DNA from: a virus
Strand: one strand, 5' to 3'
Virus record (IMG/VR): IMGVR_UViG_3300045739_000107
Span: 1 to 44,054 of that record
Length of the DNA stretch: 44,054 nucleotides
In this document: positions 5,832 through 12,658 of the stretch, piece by piece
Numbering within the stretch: position 1 is the stretch's first letter
How the letters are laid out: each line of letters begins with the position of its first letter
Translations under genes and position numbers: made by a program
The notes under the pieces: model-generated
The model's input: the letters and a program-made list of their open reading frames with translations, nothing else
Told to the model about the DNA's origin: nothing
Databases searched by the model: none

Positions 5832-6035
5832 ATGAACCTTTCCCCCAACGAGATCCTGGATGACAACCTGCGGTTCCGCGTGGAGGTCGTGGGCGGCGGG
5901 AACCTCGTCGTCGAGGAGAACCAGAAGCTGCTCGACATCGTGCACCGGTACGGGCTCAACATCTACGAGCTGCGCGCCATCTCCGTGGGCATGACGATTC
6001 AGCGGGCGCACGCCCGCATCACCAGGACAGAGTAG
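5832..6035 (+). CDS. First gene of rightward early operon, 67 aa
   Basis: The product begins MNLSPNEILDDNLRFRVEVVG and has strands (LVVEENQKLLDIV) and a helix (YELRAISVGMTIQRAHARI). I recognise no family. It follows the rightward promoter directly with a CTGAGG ribosome site about 7 bases before ATG, and is the first early product made on derepression. A regulatory role, such as an antirepressor, is possible but has no sequence support. Confidence 0.55.
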   Translation: MNLSPNEILDDNLRFRVEVVGGGNLVVEENQKLLDIVHRYGLNIYELRAISVGMTIQRAHARITRTE

Positions 6036-6045
6036 GAGGTTGCCA

Positions 6046-6258
6046 ATGGCGAAGCGTCCGAGGCAGAAGTGTGGGCTGTGCGGCAAGGCTGGGCACAACA
6101 GGCTCAGCTGCTCGCACCGCCCCCCGTCCACCACACTGACCGCGCACCGGCGCGGCGGCGTCACTCTCACCATCACGCAGGAGGGTCTCGTCGGCCTGCT
6201 CCGCAGCGTGCCCACGGCCCAGCTGATCGCCGAGGTCTCGAGGCGTGCGAAGGGCTGA
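6046..6258 (+). CDS. CCHC zinc-knuckle protein, 70 aa
   Basis: The N-terminus carries a perfect C-x2-C-x4-H-x4-C zinc knuckle (CGLCGKAGHNRLSC; C9, C12, H17, C22), preceded by a basic stretch (MAKRPRQK). Zinc knuckles bind single-stranded nucleic acid. The C-terminal half (TLTITQEGLVGLLRSVPTAQLIAEVSRR) is one or two helices. The ATG at 6046 is chosen because AGGAGG lies six bases upstream (6034-6039). It belongs to the early operon ahead of the recombination genes. Confidence 0.7.
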   Translation: MAKRPRQKCGLCGKAGHNRLSCSHRPPSTTLTAHRRGGVTLTITQEGLVGLLRSVPTAQLIAEVSRRAKG

Positions 6259-6742
6259 CCGGCCGAAGGAGCGTGCACGGGTCCGTGACAAGATCGCGGA
6301 CCACGTGCGCCGCTTCGTGCGCTCGGTCCACGAGGACCTCGAGCCGCCGGAGTTCTTCGGCCACGACCTGACCGCCTACGTCGAGCGCATGTCGCCCGGG
6401 GCGGTCGAGTCGCCGATGCGGATCATGCGGCTGCTCCGTGAGCGCGACGAGCTCGGCTTCCAGGTCGAGGCGATCGGCAACAGCGGCCGGTACAGGGTTT
6501 CTGCGGCACCCGCAGCACGGCGAGATGACGTGCCCCCCGACCCCAAGGAAAGCCGGCCATGGACAGCCGGAAGAGTTAAGGCGGGGGTGATTCCAGAGCC
6601 GGGGCAGGACCGGCCGGGTGCCAACTATTCTGCGGGGTCACCCGACCGTGCACCCGCTGAACCGTCGCGCCCGGCGGCGGCGACCCCTCGGGACAGGGGA
6701 CCGGGCGTTCAAGTCGACTTCGCCACATGGTTGGACGAGTGA
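6245..6742 (+). CDS. Hypothetical protein with winged-helix-like N-terminus, 165 aa
   Basis: The GTG start overlaps the zinc-knuckle gene by 14 bases. Residues about 15-85 are helical and end in 'LLRERDELGFQVEAIGNSGRYRVS', a pattern resembling a recognition helix plus wing. From about residue 90 the protein is a proline/alanine-rich linker leading to a short C-terminal motif (VQVDFATWLDE), as seen in proteins that use a tail peptide to contact a partner. No family is recognised. It ends in a GTGA overlap with the broken cytosine methyltransferase. Confidence 0.5.
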   Translation: MRRADRPKERARVRDKIADHVRRFVRSVHEDLEPPEFFGHDLTAYVERMSPGAVESPMRIMRLLRERDELGFQVEAIGNSGRYRVSAAPAARRDDVPPDPKESRPWTAGRVKAGVIPEPGQDRPGANYSAGSPDRAPAEPSRPAAATPRDRGPGVQVDFATWLDE

Positions 6743-7028
6743 TCACGATCGGCTCGCTGTTCTCGGGCATCGGCGGCCTTGAGCTCGGCCTCGAGCGCGC
6801 GGGCCTCGGGCCGTGGTGTGGCAGGTCGAAAAGGACCCGTTCTGTAGCGACGTGCTCGCGAGGCACTGGCCCGACGCAGAAAGGTTCGCGAATGTCGAAG
6901 ACTTCGGAGTCGAGTCAGCTGTCCCTGGGGTTGGAATCATCTGCGGAGGCTTCCCCTGCCAGGACATCTCGGTTGCAGATGTGGGCATCGAGAGATCCGG
7001 CGTTCTCGCCGACTCGTCCCAAGATTGA
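6739..7028 (+). pseudogene. Cytosine-C5 DNA methyltransferase, N-terminal remnant
   Basis: The GTG at 6739 (GTGA overlap) opens with motif I of C5 methyltransferases (ITIGSLFSGIGGLELGLERAG). At about 6812 the reading frame changes by one base: the expected continuation (VVWQVEKDPFCSDVLARHWP) is in the -1 frame, consistent with loss of one G in the GGGCCG/TGG stretch. The second frame contains the catalytic Cys motif IV (GIICGGFPCQDIS, 6931-6969), then diverges after 'IERSG' and stops at 7028. Motifs VI to VIII and the target-recognition domain are absent here; a C-terminal remnant follows at 7672-8045. Confidence 0.85.
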
Positions 7029-7040
7029 GAGGAAAGTAAA

Positions 7041-7301
7041 ATGAAGCCTGCGAATGAACGCATCGGGAAGTACCTCAGCGTCGAGCAGTCCGACCACCAA
7101 CCGAAGGGCGGCAAGACAACCCGCTGGCGCGTCATGAGCAACCACGGCGACCAACTCGGCACAGTGGCGTGGTTCGGGCGCTGGCGGCAATACACGTTCG
7201 ATCCAGTCCCGCAGAGCACATTCAACCGCGAGTGCTTGCTGGATATCGCCGCCTACCTGGAGCGGGTGAACAAGGAGCACCGCGAACGGAGGAGCGCATG
7301 A
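7041..7301 (+). CDS. Small conserved phage protein, 86 aa
   Basis: The ATG is preceded by GAGGAAAG about seven bases upstream. The sequence pattern 'GTVAWFGRWRQYTFDPVP...FNRECLLDIAAYLERVNKEHR' is one I have seen in small hypothetical proteins of many phages; no function is known. It sits between the two halves of the cytosine methyltransferase, so it is either inserted cargo or what remains after a recombination. It ends in an ATGA overlap with the next gene. Confidence 0.65.
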   Translation: MKPANERIGKYLSVEQSDHQPKGGKTTRWRVMSNHGDQLGTVAWFGRWRQYTFDPVPQSTFNRECLLDIAAYLERVNKEHRERRSA

Positions 7302-7675
7302 ACGTCGGCCGCTTACGCCCCAAGCCTGGGGAAGATCTCGCGCTGTTTCTGAGCGGAGTGGTCAACGACGCGATCCGCGACGCCACAGAGGCAGGACTTA
7401 GCAATACGGCGGCCATCCAGGTTGTATTCGGTCTTGTCCAGAGCTGGCAGGTGTGTGGACCGCCAGCCACCGAGCGACACGGTCAGACGCCGTGCGTGAC
7501 GCGCTCCGTAGGCGGAGAGAGGGCCGTCTGCGTGTACCTGTCCGATGGGACCAAGATCCGTATCGCACGTGCGGCAGACACGAAGGGAGAGGCTTGGCTG
7601 GAGGTCGTGCCGCAGGATGTCCTGGAGCCGGCTGTTGACCACGAGGACTGTTTTGTTAACCACAAAGTCAAGTGA
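7298..7675 (+). CDS. Hypothetical protein inserted in methyltransferase, 125 aa
   Basis: The ATG overlaps the preceding stop (ATGA) with a GGAGGAG ribosome site just upstream. The N-terminal half is helical (LALFLSGVVNDAIRDATEAGLS), the C-terminal half strand-rich (AVCVYLSDGTKIRIARAADTKGEAWLEVV). I do not recognise it. The stop overlaps the GTG of the methyltransferase C-terminal remnant (GTGA), so this segment is still translationally coupled. Confidence 0.55.
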   Translation: MNVGRLRPKPGEDLALFLSGVVNDAIRDATEAGLSNTAAIQVVFGLVQSWQVCGPPATERHGQTPCVTRSVGGERAVCVYLSDGTKIRIARAADTKGEAWLEVVPQDVLEPAVDHEDCFVNHKVK

Positions 7676-8045
7676 GTCTTGGGACCGGTTCTTCCTGGTC
7701 GCGTGGCGAGTACCCGACGCCAACCGTGACGCAGTACGGCTCGAGCCAGAACGAGGGCCAGGTCGCACACAAGCGCCCCAACATGGCAGTGCCTTCGCTC
7801 GCGCGCTGGGCCAGGTTGTGGCGGGGCCGTGGCCACCGACTTCTGACGACGTGTTCGCACTCGAGCGCATGCCGGTGGAGACTCAACCCGGCATTTGTCG
7901 AGTTGCTCATGGGGTTCCCCGCGGGATGGACGGACGTCGTCTGAGGGCCCTCGGGAATGCGGTCGTGCCGCAGGTTGCCGAGGTGGTCGGGCGCGTGATC
8001 ATGGAAGCCCTGAATGGGGCCCAGCCCTCCGTTTGTTGTGGGTGA
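7672..8045 (+). pseudogene. Cytosine-C5 DNA methyltransferase, C-terminal remnant
   Basis: Starting at a GTG coupled to the preceding gene, the frame shows the 'EYPTPTVTQYGSSQNEGQV' and 'PSLARWAR' segments and then 'LNPAFVELLMGFPAGWT', all typical of the C-terminal half of phage Dcm-type methyltransferases, and stops at 7944. Motif X (RLRALGNAVVPQVAEVVG) continues only in the -1 frame and ends at 8045. Thus this half also contains a frameshift near 7930. The gene is probably inactive unless the two halves assemble or sequencing errors created the shifts. Confidence 0.75.
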
Positions 8046-8103
8046 CGAAATCGGTTTCTGTCAGTCCGGGCCGCGGCTCGGCGTCTAGGAAGGGGAGGTG
8101 GCC

Positions 8104-8991
8104 ATGGACTTCGAGGTGGTGTGCGAAGCGAACGACGATCGCTGGCTCGAGGAGCGGCGCAAGCTGCTCACCGCGAGCGACGTGAGCGCGGTCCTCGGGA
8201 TCAACCCCTGGACCTCGCCGCTGCGGCTGTGGCAGCGCAAGCTCGGGCTCGCTCCCCCCGAGCAGGACAGCGAGCAGTTCACCTGGGCGCGGGAGGCCGA
8301 GCCCTTCGTGGCGCAGGCGTACGCACGGCGCACGGGAAGGCCGACGCAGATCGCGCAACAGCTGCTGCGCTCGGTCCGCTGGCCGTGGCTCGGCGCGACG
8401 CTCGATGCGTGGACCGTGCACCCGGTCCACGGAAGTATCCCCCTCGAGATCAAGTGGACGAGGTCGTCAAAGGCGAACGAGGACTGGGCGGAGGGCGTGC
8501 CCGAGCTCTACGCTCCGCAGCTCGAGACGCAGGCCCGCGTGGCAGGCACCGAGGCTGCGTCGGCCGCGGCCTCCATCTTCGGCGCTCCTATCGTGTGGTG
8601 CGACCGTGAGAACGACCGCGAGCTCTGGACGCGCATCCTCGACGCGACGCGTGACTTCGTGAAGCGCATCGAGAACGAGGACCCGCCGAAGCCACAGGCC
8701 GGCGACGGGAACGCGGTCCGCACGCTGCACCCTGCCGAGACCCCGGGCTCGGCGACTGCTCTCCCCATCGAGGCGGTGGAGATCCACGACCGCCTCGTCG
8801 AGCTGAAGCGCCAGCGGTCACTCGTCGGCGACGAGATCGACCTGCTCAGCCGCGAGCTCGAGCTTATGATCGGCGACCACGAGACCGGGCTCCTTCCCGG
8901 CGGCGGGTCGTACACCTGGAAGACGGTGTCACGTGCGGGCTACATGGTGCAGCCCTCACGCTCCCGTCAGCTGCGATACAAGAAGAGGTAG
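8104..8991 (+). CDS. YqaJ-type viral recombinase/exonuclease
   Basis: The 295-residue product is a PD-(D/E)xK exonuclease of the YqaJ/lambda-Exo type: an N-terminal 'WLEERRKLLTASDVSAVLGINPW' (residues 14-36), the glutamate region WAREAEPFV (E64/E66), LGATLDAW with D101, and the catalytic E-x-K (PLEIKW, E115-K117). It would resect double-stranded ends 5' to 3' to load the partner annealing protein RecT, encoded two genes downstream. A coiled-coil C-terminus (RLVELKRQRSLVGDEIDLLSRELELM) follows. The ATG at 8104 is chosen for the AGGGGAGG site ending at 8098. Confidence 0.92.
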   Translation: MDFEVVCEANDDRWLEERRKLLTASDVSAVLGINPWTSPLRLWQRKLGLAPPEQDSEQFTWAREAEPFVAQAYARRTGRPTQIAQQLLRSVRWPWLGATLDAWTVHPVHGSIPLEIKWTRSSKANEDWAEGVPELYAPQLETQARVAGTEAASAAASIFGAPIVWCDRENDRELWTRILDATRDFVKRIENEDPPKPQAGDGNAVRTLHPAETPGSATALPIEAVEIHDRLVELKRQRSLVGDEIDLLSRELELMIGDHETGLLPGGGSYTWKTVSRAGYMVQPSRSRQLRYKKR

Positions 8992-8993
8992 CC

Positions 8994-9383
8994 ATGGCCG
9001 ACAGCGAACAGTCCCACCACGAGCTTCTGATGGACGTGCTCAGGCGCGCCGCCGAGGGCGGCGTCGTGGACGAGAGCACCCGCAACACCCTCGCCCAGTC
9101 GATGGTGTTCGAGACCTGGCGCCGGCACTTCAAGATGCCGGAGCGCATCAAGGCGTCGCTCGACGACTACTGGCAGAAGGGCCTGCCGCCCGGCAGCTTC
9201 GTGCGAGCGGTGCTCGAGAACGACCTGCACCAGGCCATCGCCAACGCCGATGCCGAGTGCGCCCTCGCGCTCACCGCCATCGTCCGGTACGTCTACAACG
9301 ACATGCCCGGCGACTGCTGGGGCTCGAGGCGCGCCGTCCAGAAGTACCTCACCAGGAAGCGAGAGCTCGATGCCCGCCGTTGA
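8994..9383 (+). CDS. Hypothetical protein between exonuclease and RecT, 129 aa
   Basis: The product is all-helical and acidic in its first half (ELLMDVLRRAAEGG, STRNTLAQSMVFETWRRHF, 'PERIKASLDDYWQKG') with a helical C-terminus (AECALALTAIVRYVYN). I do not recognise a family. Its place between yqaJ- and recT-like genes and its 14-base overlap with recT imply a role in recombination or replication. The ATG follows the exonuclease stop by two bases, with AAGAAGAGG upstream. Confidence 0.6.
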   Translation: MADSEQSHHELLMDVLRRAAEGGVVDESTRNTLAQSMVFETWRRHFKMPERIKASLDDYWQKGLPPGSFVRAVLENDLHQAIANADAECALALTAIVRYVYNDMPGDCWGSRRAVQKYLTRKRELDARR

Positions 9384-10383
9384 CAGCAGCGGTGCCATCG
9401 TCCGCGACCCCGCGGCGTGGATCGAGACGGCGCTCAAGCGGCGCAGGGACCGGCTCGCCGAGCTCCTGCCGGCGGTCATCAGCCCCGAGCGGTTGATCCA
9501 GACGGCGGTCGTGTCGATGCGGGCGACGCCGGCGCTCAGCCAGTGCAGCAAGGGGAGCCTCGTCGCCGCCATCGTGCAGGCGGCGCAGCTCGGGCTCGAG
9601 GTGGGCCCCGGCCTCGGCCAGGCGTTCCTCGTGCCGTACAAGAACGAGGCGCAGATGATCGTGGGCTACCGCGGCTTCTGCGACCTCGCCTACCGCTCGG
9701 GGCTCGTGCGCACCGTCCGCGCGCGGGCGGTCTACGTGGACGACGGGTTCGCGTGGAGCGAGGGCCTGAGCCCCTCGCTCATCCACACCCCGAAGACCGA
9801 GGAGCGCACGGACGACAAGCTCGTGCACGTCTACGCCATCGCCGAGCTCAAGGGCGAGCCGCGCGAACTCTCCCCGTTCGTGGTGCTCGACCGCGAGGAC
9901 ATCGAGCGCTCGCGGGCCAGGTCGCGCGCGAAGAAGGGCCCGTGGCTCACCGACTTCGAGATGATGGCGCGCAAGACCGCCATCCGCCGGCTCATCAGCA
10001 AGGGCGAGGTGCCGACGAGCGTCGAGATGCGGTTCGCATCGCTCCTCGACGAGGCGGTGGACGCCAACCTGCCCCAGCCCCTCGACGTGCCGCAGGCGGT
10101 GGTCGAGGTGGTCGAGGGCGAGCTCGAGGACGAGCCCGTCGAGCCGGTGACCGAGGCGGACCCCGCGTTCGTCTGGCCGATGGGCAAGTACGAGGGGACG
10201 GCAGTCGTCGACCTGCCCGGCGGGTACGTCAGGGAGATGATGTGGCGGTTCAGCGAGGCGGCGGTCGCGGACAATCACCGGGGCGACCCGCTGTGGACGA
10301 CGCTCGCCGCCGAGGTCCGGCGCCGGAGGGAGCTCGGCACGTGGAACACCAGCGGGGAAGAGGAGCCCCCGTTCCCGTCATGA
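9370..10383 (+). CDS. recT: RecT-family single-strand annealing protein with C-terminal extension
   Basis: Residues about 25-235 show the RecT family pattern: 'LLPAVISPERLIQTAVVSMRATPAL', 'CSKGSLVAAIVQAAQLGLEVG', 'GQAFLVPYKNEAQMIVGYRGF', and the late 'MARKTAIRRLIS' helix. RecT anneals complementary single strands made by the YqaJ exonuclease. After an acidic linker (VVEGELEDEPVEPVTEAD, about 246-265) comes a separate segment, residues 267-320, 'FVWPMGKYEGTAVVDLPGGYVREMMWRF', resembling the DUF3820 type (G-K-Y-x-G-x3-x-D-L-P-x-x-Y). That domain is not part of standard RecT. The start at 9370 gives the usual N-terminal length and overlaps the previous gene by 14 bases. Confidence 0.93.
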   Translation: MPAVDSSGAIVRDPAAWIETALKRRRDRLAELLPAVISPERLIQTAVVSMRATPALSQCSKGSLVAAIVQAAQLGLEVGPGLGQAFLVPYKNEAQMIVGYRGFCDLAYRSGLVRTVRARAVYVDDGFAWSEGLSPSLIHTPKTEERTDDKLVHVYAIAELKGEPRELSPFVVLDREDIERSRARSRAKKGPWLTDFEMMARKTAIRRLISKGEVPTSVEMRFASLLDEAVDANLPQPLDVPQAVVEVVEGELEDEPVEPVTEADPAFVWPMGKYEGTAVVDLPGGYVREMMWRFSEAAVADNHRGDPLWTTLAAEVRRRRELGTWNTSGEEEPPFPS

Positions 10384-10646
10384 CGAGCCCCGATGCCATT
10401 CGCCTCGCCGACGTCATGAACGAGGCGCAGAGGGCAGGGAGGCGGAACGCCTCCGCCAACCTCGAGCCGGTCGTGCAGGGCGAGGTGTACGACGCGGCCA
10501 TCGCCCGAGGCCTCAGCGAGGAGGACGCCATCGCCGTGGGCAAGGCGGCGGGCCGCGCCGTCCGGCTGTGGGAGGAGCGGTGCTCGCGCGCGGACGAGCA
10601 GAGGCGTGCGAAGGCCCGTCGCGACGACGAGAAGCTCCGTGGGTAG
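10380..10646 (+). CDS. Hypothetical helical protein, 88 aa
   Basis: It starts at an ATG overlapping recT's stop (ATGA). The product is charged and helical throughout (MTSPDAIRLADVMNEAQRAG, GLSEEDAIAVGKAAGRAVRLWEERCSRADEQRRAKAR). No family is recognised. Its coupling to recT suggests an accessory in recombination, without further support. Confidence 0.55.
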   Translation: MTSPDAIRLADVMNEAQRAGRRNASANLEPVVQGEVYDAAIARGLSEEDAIAVGKAAGRAVRLWEERCSRADEQRRAKARRDDEKLRG

Positions 10647-11097
10647 CCCCAGCGAGGTGATCCAGGCGCTACAGGATCAGGCTGACGAGGACTACGAGGA
10701 GATCGTGCGCTTACGTGCCCGCGTCGCTGAGCTGGAGGCGGAGATTGCCTGCCCGGCGGGATTCGCGGGCGAGGAGGCGTTCGCGGTGCGCGTGTCCGAA
10801 ACGCTGATCGAAGAAAACGAACGCCTCCGCGCCCGCGTCGCCGAGCTGGAGATCGCTGAGGGATGGGCGCTCGGGCGGCTGCTGCGGATGGCTCGCACGC
10901 ACGCGGGCGTGACCCTGGGCGAGCTGGCGCGGCACCTGGGCGTGTCGGTGACCAGGGTGTCGGCGTACGAGCGTGGGCGCGACCGGGCTAGTCGCGCCCA
11001 CCTGACGGCAGCGGTGGAGCTGTTCGAGGCGAGCCTCACGGCGAGAAAGGTGTGTCTCAACGAGGACCCCGAGCCGCCCGGAGAGGAGGGGGAGTGA
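10639..11097 (+). CDS. Coiled-coil plus XRE helix-turn-helix protein
   Basis: The N-terminal half is coiled coil with two copies of the heptad-like motif RLRARVAELE (about residues 24-33 and 62-71). The C-terminal half is an XRE helix-turn-helix: 'LGRLLRMARTHAGVTLGELARHLGVSVTRVSAYERGRD', residues about 81-118. It ends in PPGEEGE. GTG 10639 is taken as start because it overlaps the previous stop by eight bases; a GTG at 10606 with AGAGG upstream is an alternative that adds 11 residues. A DNA-binding regulator that oligomerises through its coiled coil is inferred. Confidence 0.7.
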   Translation: MGSPSEVIQALQDQADEDYEEIVRLRARVAELEAEIACPAGFAGEEAFAVRVSETLIEENERLRARVAELEIAEGWALGRLLRMARTHAGVTLGELARHLGVSVTRVSAYERGRDRASRAHLTAAVELFEASLTARKVCLNEDPEPPGEEGE

Positions 11098-11309
11098 TGG
11101 ACTGGCGATCCGACGTCTACTGTCCCGAATGCGACGATGCCGCGGCGGACGACGCGCGCACGGAGATCGAGCGCCTCCGCGCCCGCGTCGCCGAGCTGGA
11201 GGAGATTCTGGCGGCCGTGCACCAGGCCGGGGGCCTCGTGGCGGTTGCCGTGCCCGACGACATCCTCGACACCACCGAGCCGCCCGGAGAGGAGGGGGAG
11301 GATGACTGA
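11097..11309 (+). CDS. Small Cys-motif plus coiled-coil protein, 70 aa
   Basis: The ATG overlaps the previous stop (TGATG). The N-terminus has C-x2-C (YCPECDD, residues 9-12), the middle a coiled-coil block 'ERLRARVAELEEILAAV' encoded by 30 bases identical to part of the upstream gene, and the end PPGEEGEDD encoded by a 24-base copy of the upstream gene's end. The gene therefore looks derived by partial duplication of its neighbour with loss of the helix-turn-helix. Possibly it forms heterodimers with that neighbour. Confidence 0.6.
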   Translation: MDWRSDVYCPECDDAAADDARTEIERLRARVAELEEILAAVHQAGGLVAVAVPDDILDTTEPPGEEGEDD

Positions 11310-11520
11310 TCGGTGCGAGTGGCCCGGGTGTGAGAGGGAGGGGGTGCACGACGTGAGGACGGAGGATCACGGGTACGAGACCGACGACCGGCGCACCCGT
11401 CGCATGTGTGCGGAGCACCGTCATGAGGCGCTGTGCTTGCTGGGCCCGTGGGAGGACGGCGTGGGCCCGGCTTATGTCGTTCGGCTCGTCAGTCACCGCG
11501 CCGAGCCCCGAGGTTCCTAG
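11302..11520 (+). CDS. Small zinc-binding-type protein, 72 aa
   Basis: It starts at an ATG inside the end of the previous gene (8-base overlap), after GGAGGGGGAGG. The pattern C-x4-C (RCEWPGCERE, residues 4-10) followed by 'MCAEHRHEAL' (C and two H near residues 37-41) fits a small treble-clef or HNH-like zinc site, although no HNH catalytic triad is seen. It is the last gene of the early rightward run and its last 32 bases overlap the convergent gene at 11489-12064. Confidence 0.55.
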   Translation: MTDRCEWPGCEREGVHDVRTEDHGYETDDRRTRRMCAEHRHEALCLLGPWEDGVGPAYVVRLVSHRAEPRGS

Positions 11521-12064
11521 CCCCGCACTCGACAGGGACCCACCCCCGGGCCACCATCTGCGAGCGATACGACCGCCCATCCCACGACTCGATCGAGCCG
11601 CCCGGGCACGGCTCCCAGACCACCCGTCCCGAGACGAGGGCCCGCGACCACCATAGCGCCCGCTCGATCCAGGGCAGGTTCCGGGGCCAGGACAGGGCCT
11701 GGGGCCAGAGGGCGGGACGGGATAGGCCCGGCTCGAGCTGCCTCACTACCAGCGTCCAGGGGCGCCGTGGGGCCGCGGAGCCGGCCACCCGGGGCGAGTG
11801 GCGCCGGAGCCACCGGAGGCGCTCAGCGGGCGTCTCACCGTGGCTCAGCGTGGCCTGGTGAATTAACGCGACGTCCACCACCGAGGGGCCCGCCTCGTGG
11901 ACCGAGACGCGCCAGATCTGCGCGGCCAGGGCCTCGCTGGGGGCGTCGAGCTCGATCCAATCCGAGCCCCGGGCCGTGGGCGAGCAGTAGACGAGGGCCA
12001 CGCCGAGGACCACGAGGACCACAAAGGCGATGGCGCTGCGCTGGATCTGGAGGGCCACGGCCAA
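11489..12064 (-). CDS. Membrane-anchored phage protein, 191 aa
   Basis: An N-terminal hydrophobic segment (AIAFVVLVVLGVALVYCS, residues 11-28) is a signal anchor or, with the Cys, possibly a lipoprotein signal. The remainder has 'QIWRVSVHEAG', 'ERLRWLRRHSPRV', 'PRRPWTLVVRQL', 'LSWPRNLPWIERALWWSRALVSG' and 'EPCPGG'. This W-rich pattern resembles a periplasmic protein seen in various tailed phages and sometimes annotated only as hypothetical; a cell-wall role is a guess. The start is uncertain: TTG 12064 or GTG 12058. It diverges from the HTH gene at 12113. Confidence 0.55.
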   Translation of the reverse strand: MAVALQIQRSAIAFVVLVVLGVALVYCSPTARGSDWIELDAPSEALAAQIWRVSVHEAGPSVVDVALIHQATLSHGETPAERLRWLRRHSPRVAGSAAPRRPWTLVVRQLEPGLSRPALWPQALSWPRNLPWIERALWWSRALVSGRVVWEPCPGGSIESWDGRSYRSQMVARGWVPVECGARNLGARRGD

Positions 12065-12077
12065 CGACCTACCGCAG

Positions 12078-12107
12078 ATGACCCGGCCGGTCCACCGGTG
12101 CTACGGT
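12078..12107 (+). promoter_or_regulatory. Possible promoter of the lone HTH gene
   Basis: ATGACC (12078-12083) and TACGGT (12102-12107) are separated by 18 bases; each matches the -35/-10 consensus at four of six positions. Transcription would begin about at the ATG 12113, again a leaderless arrangement. There is no Shine-Dalgarno match immediately upstream other than GGTGGGG, so evidence is modest. Confidence 0.3.
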
Positions 12108-12112
12108 GGGGC

Positions 12113-12658
12113 ATGGCCGGAAGCCCCAAGAAACGTGAGCGGCGCGAGAAGCTGGTGCGCCGAACGGCCGAGGAAACAAGGGCCGTCATGGTCCACGTGC
12201 TCGCCGCGATGGCCGGCGGAGCCGACCTCGAGGAAGCCGCCGGAATCGCTGGGATCCCCAAGACCACCGCCCGGCGGTACCTGAAAAGGCCAGAGTTCTC
12301 GGCGATGCTCGACGCGGCGATCGCCGAGGCGGCGGGGGTGGCTGCCCGGAAGGGCCGAGCCCGGCTCGCCGCCGCCGCCACCGCAGCGGTCGGCGCCCTC
12401 GTGGAGATCGCCCGGGGCACGAAGCAGAAAGACGGGCGCTACCCCGACGCCCACGCCAGGGTCAAAGCGGCCATGGCGATCCTCGACCGGGCCGGCCTCG
12501 GACCACGGCAGGCGGTCGACCACGTGCACCACAGCGGACCGGAGTCATGGGACGACGCCCGGCTCCTCGCCGCCAAGGAGAAGGCGTCGGCCGTGATCGA
12601 CGCCTCGGCGAAGGCGCTGGCCCCCGTCGTCGCCGTCGAGGGCGAGCTCGAGGACTAG
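12113..12658 (+). CDS. HTH protein, candidate small terminase subunit
   Basis: The 181-residue product starts with a basic stretch (MAGSPKKRERREKLVRR), then a helix-turn-helix 'ADLEEAAGIAGIPKTTARRYLKRPEFSAML' (residues about 39-68) of the type found in small terminase and phBC6A51-like phage proteins, where the motif ends in '...RYLKRPEF'. The following 'AVGALVEIARGT...ARVKAAMAILDRAGLG' also occurs in small terminase-like proteins, and the end is acidic (VEGELED). TerS would recognise phage DNA and stimulate TerL. It lies 24 kb from terL and on the opposite strand, which is unusual, so an HTH regulator is an alternative. Its stop shares CTAG with the amidase gene. Confidence 0.6.
   Translation: MAGSPKKRERREKLVRRTAEETRAVMVHVLAAMAGGADLEEAAGIAGIPKTTARRYLKRPEFSAMLDAAIAEAAGVAARKGRARLAAAATAAVGALVEIARGTKQKDGRYPDAHARVKAAMAILDRAGLGPRQAVDHVHHSGPESWDDARLLAAKEKASAVIDASAKALAPVVAVEGELED

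Noticed and set aside
11648-11668. Another operator-like TAGCGC site
   Set aside because: It matches the operator in about 11 of 14 bases but lies within a coding region without a promoter; probably chance.
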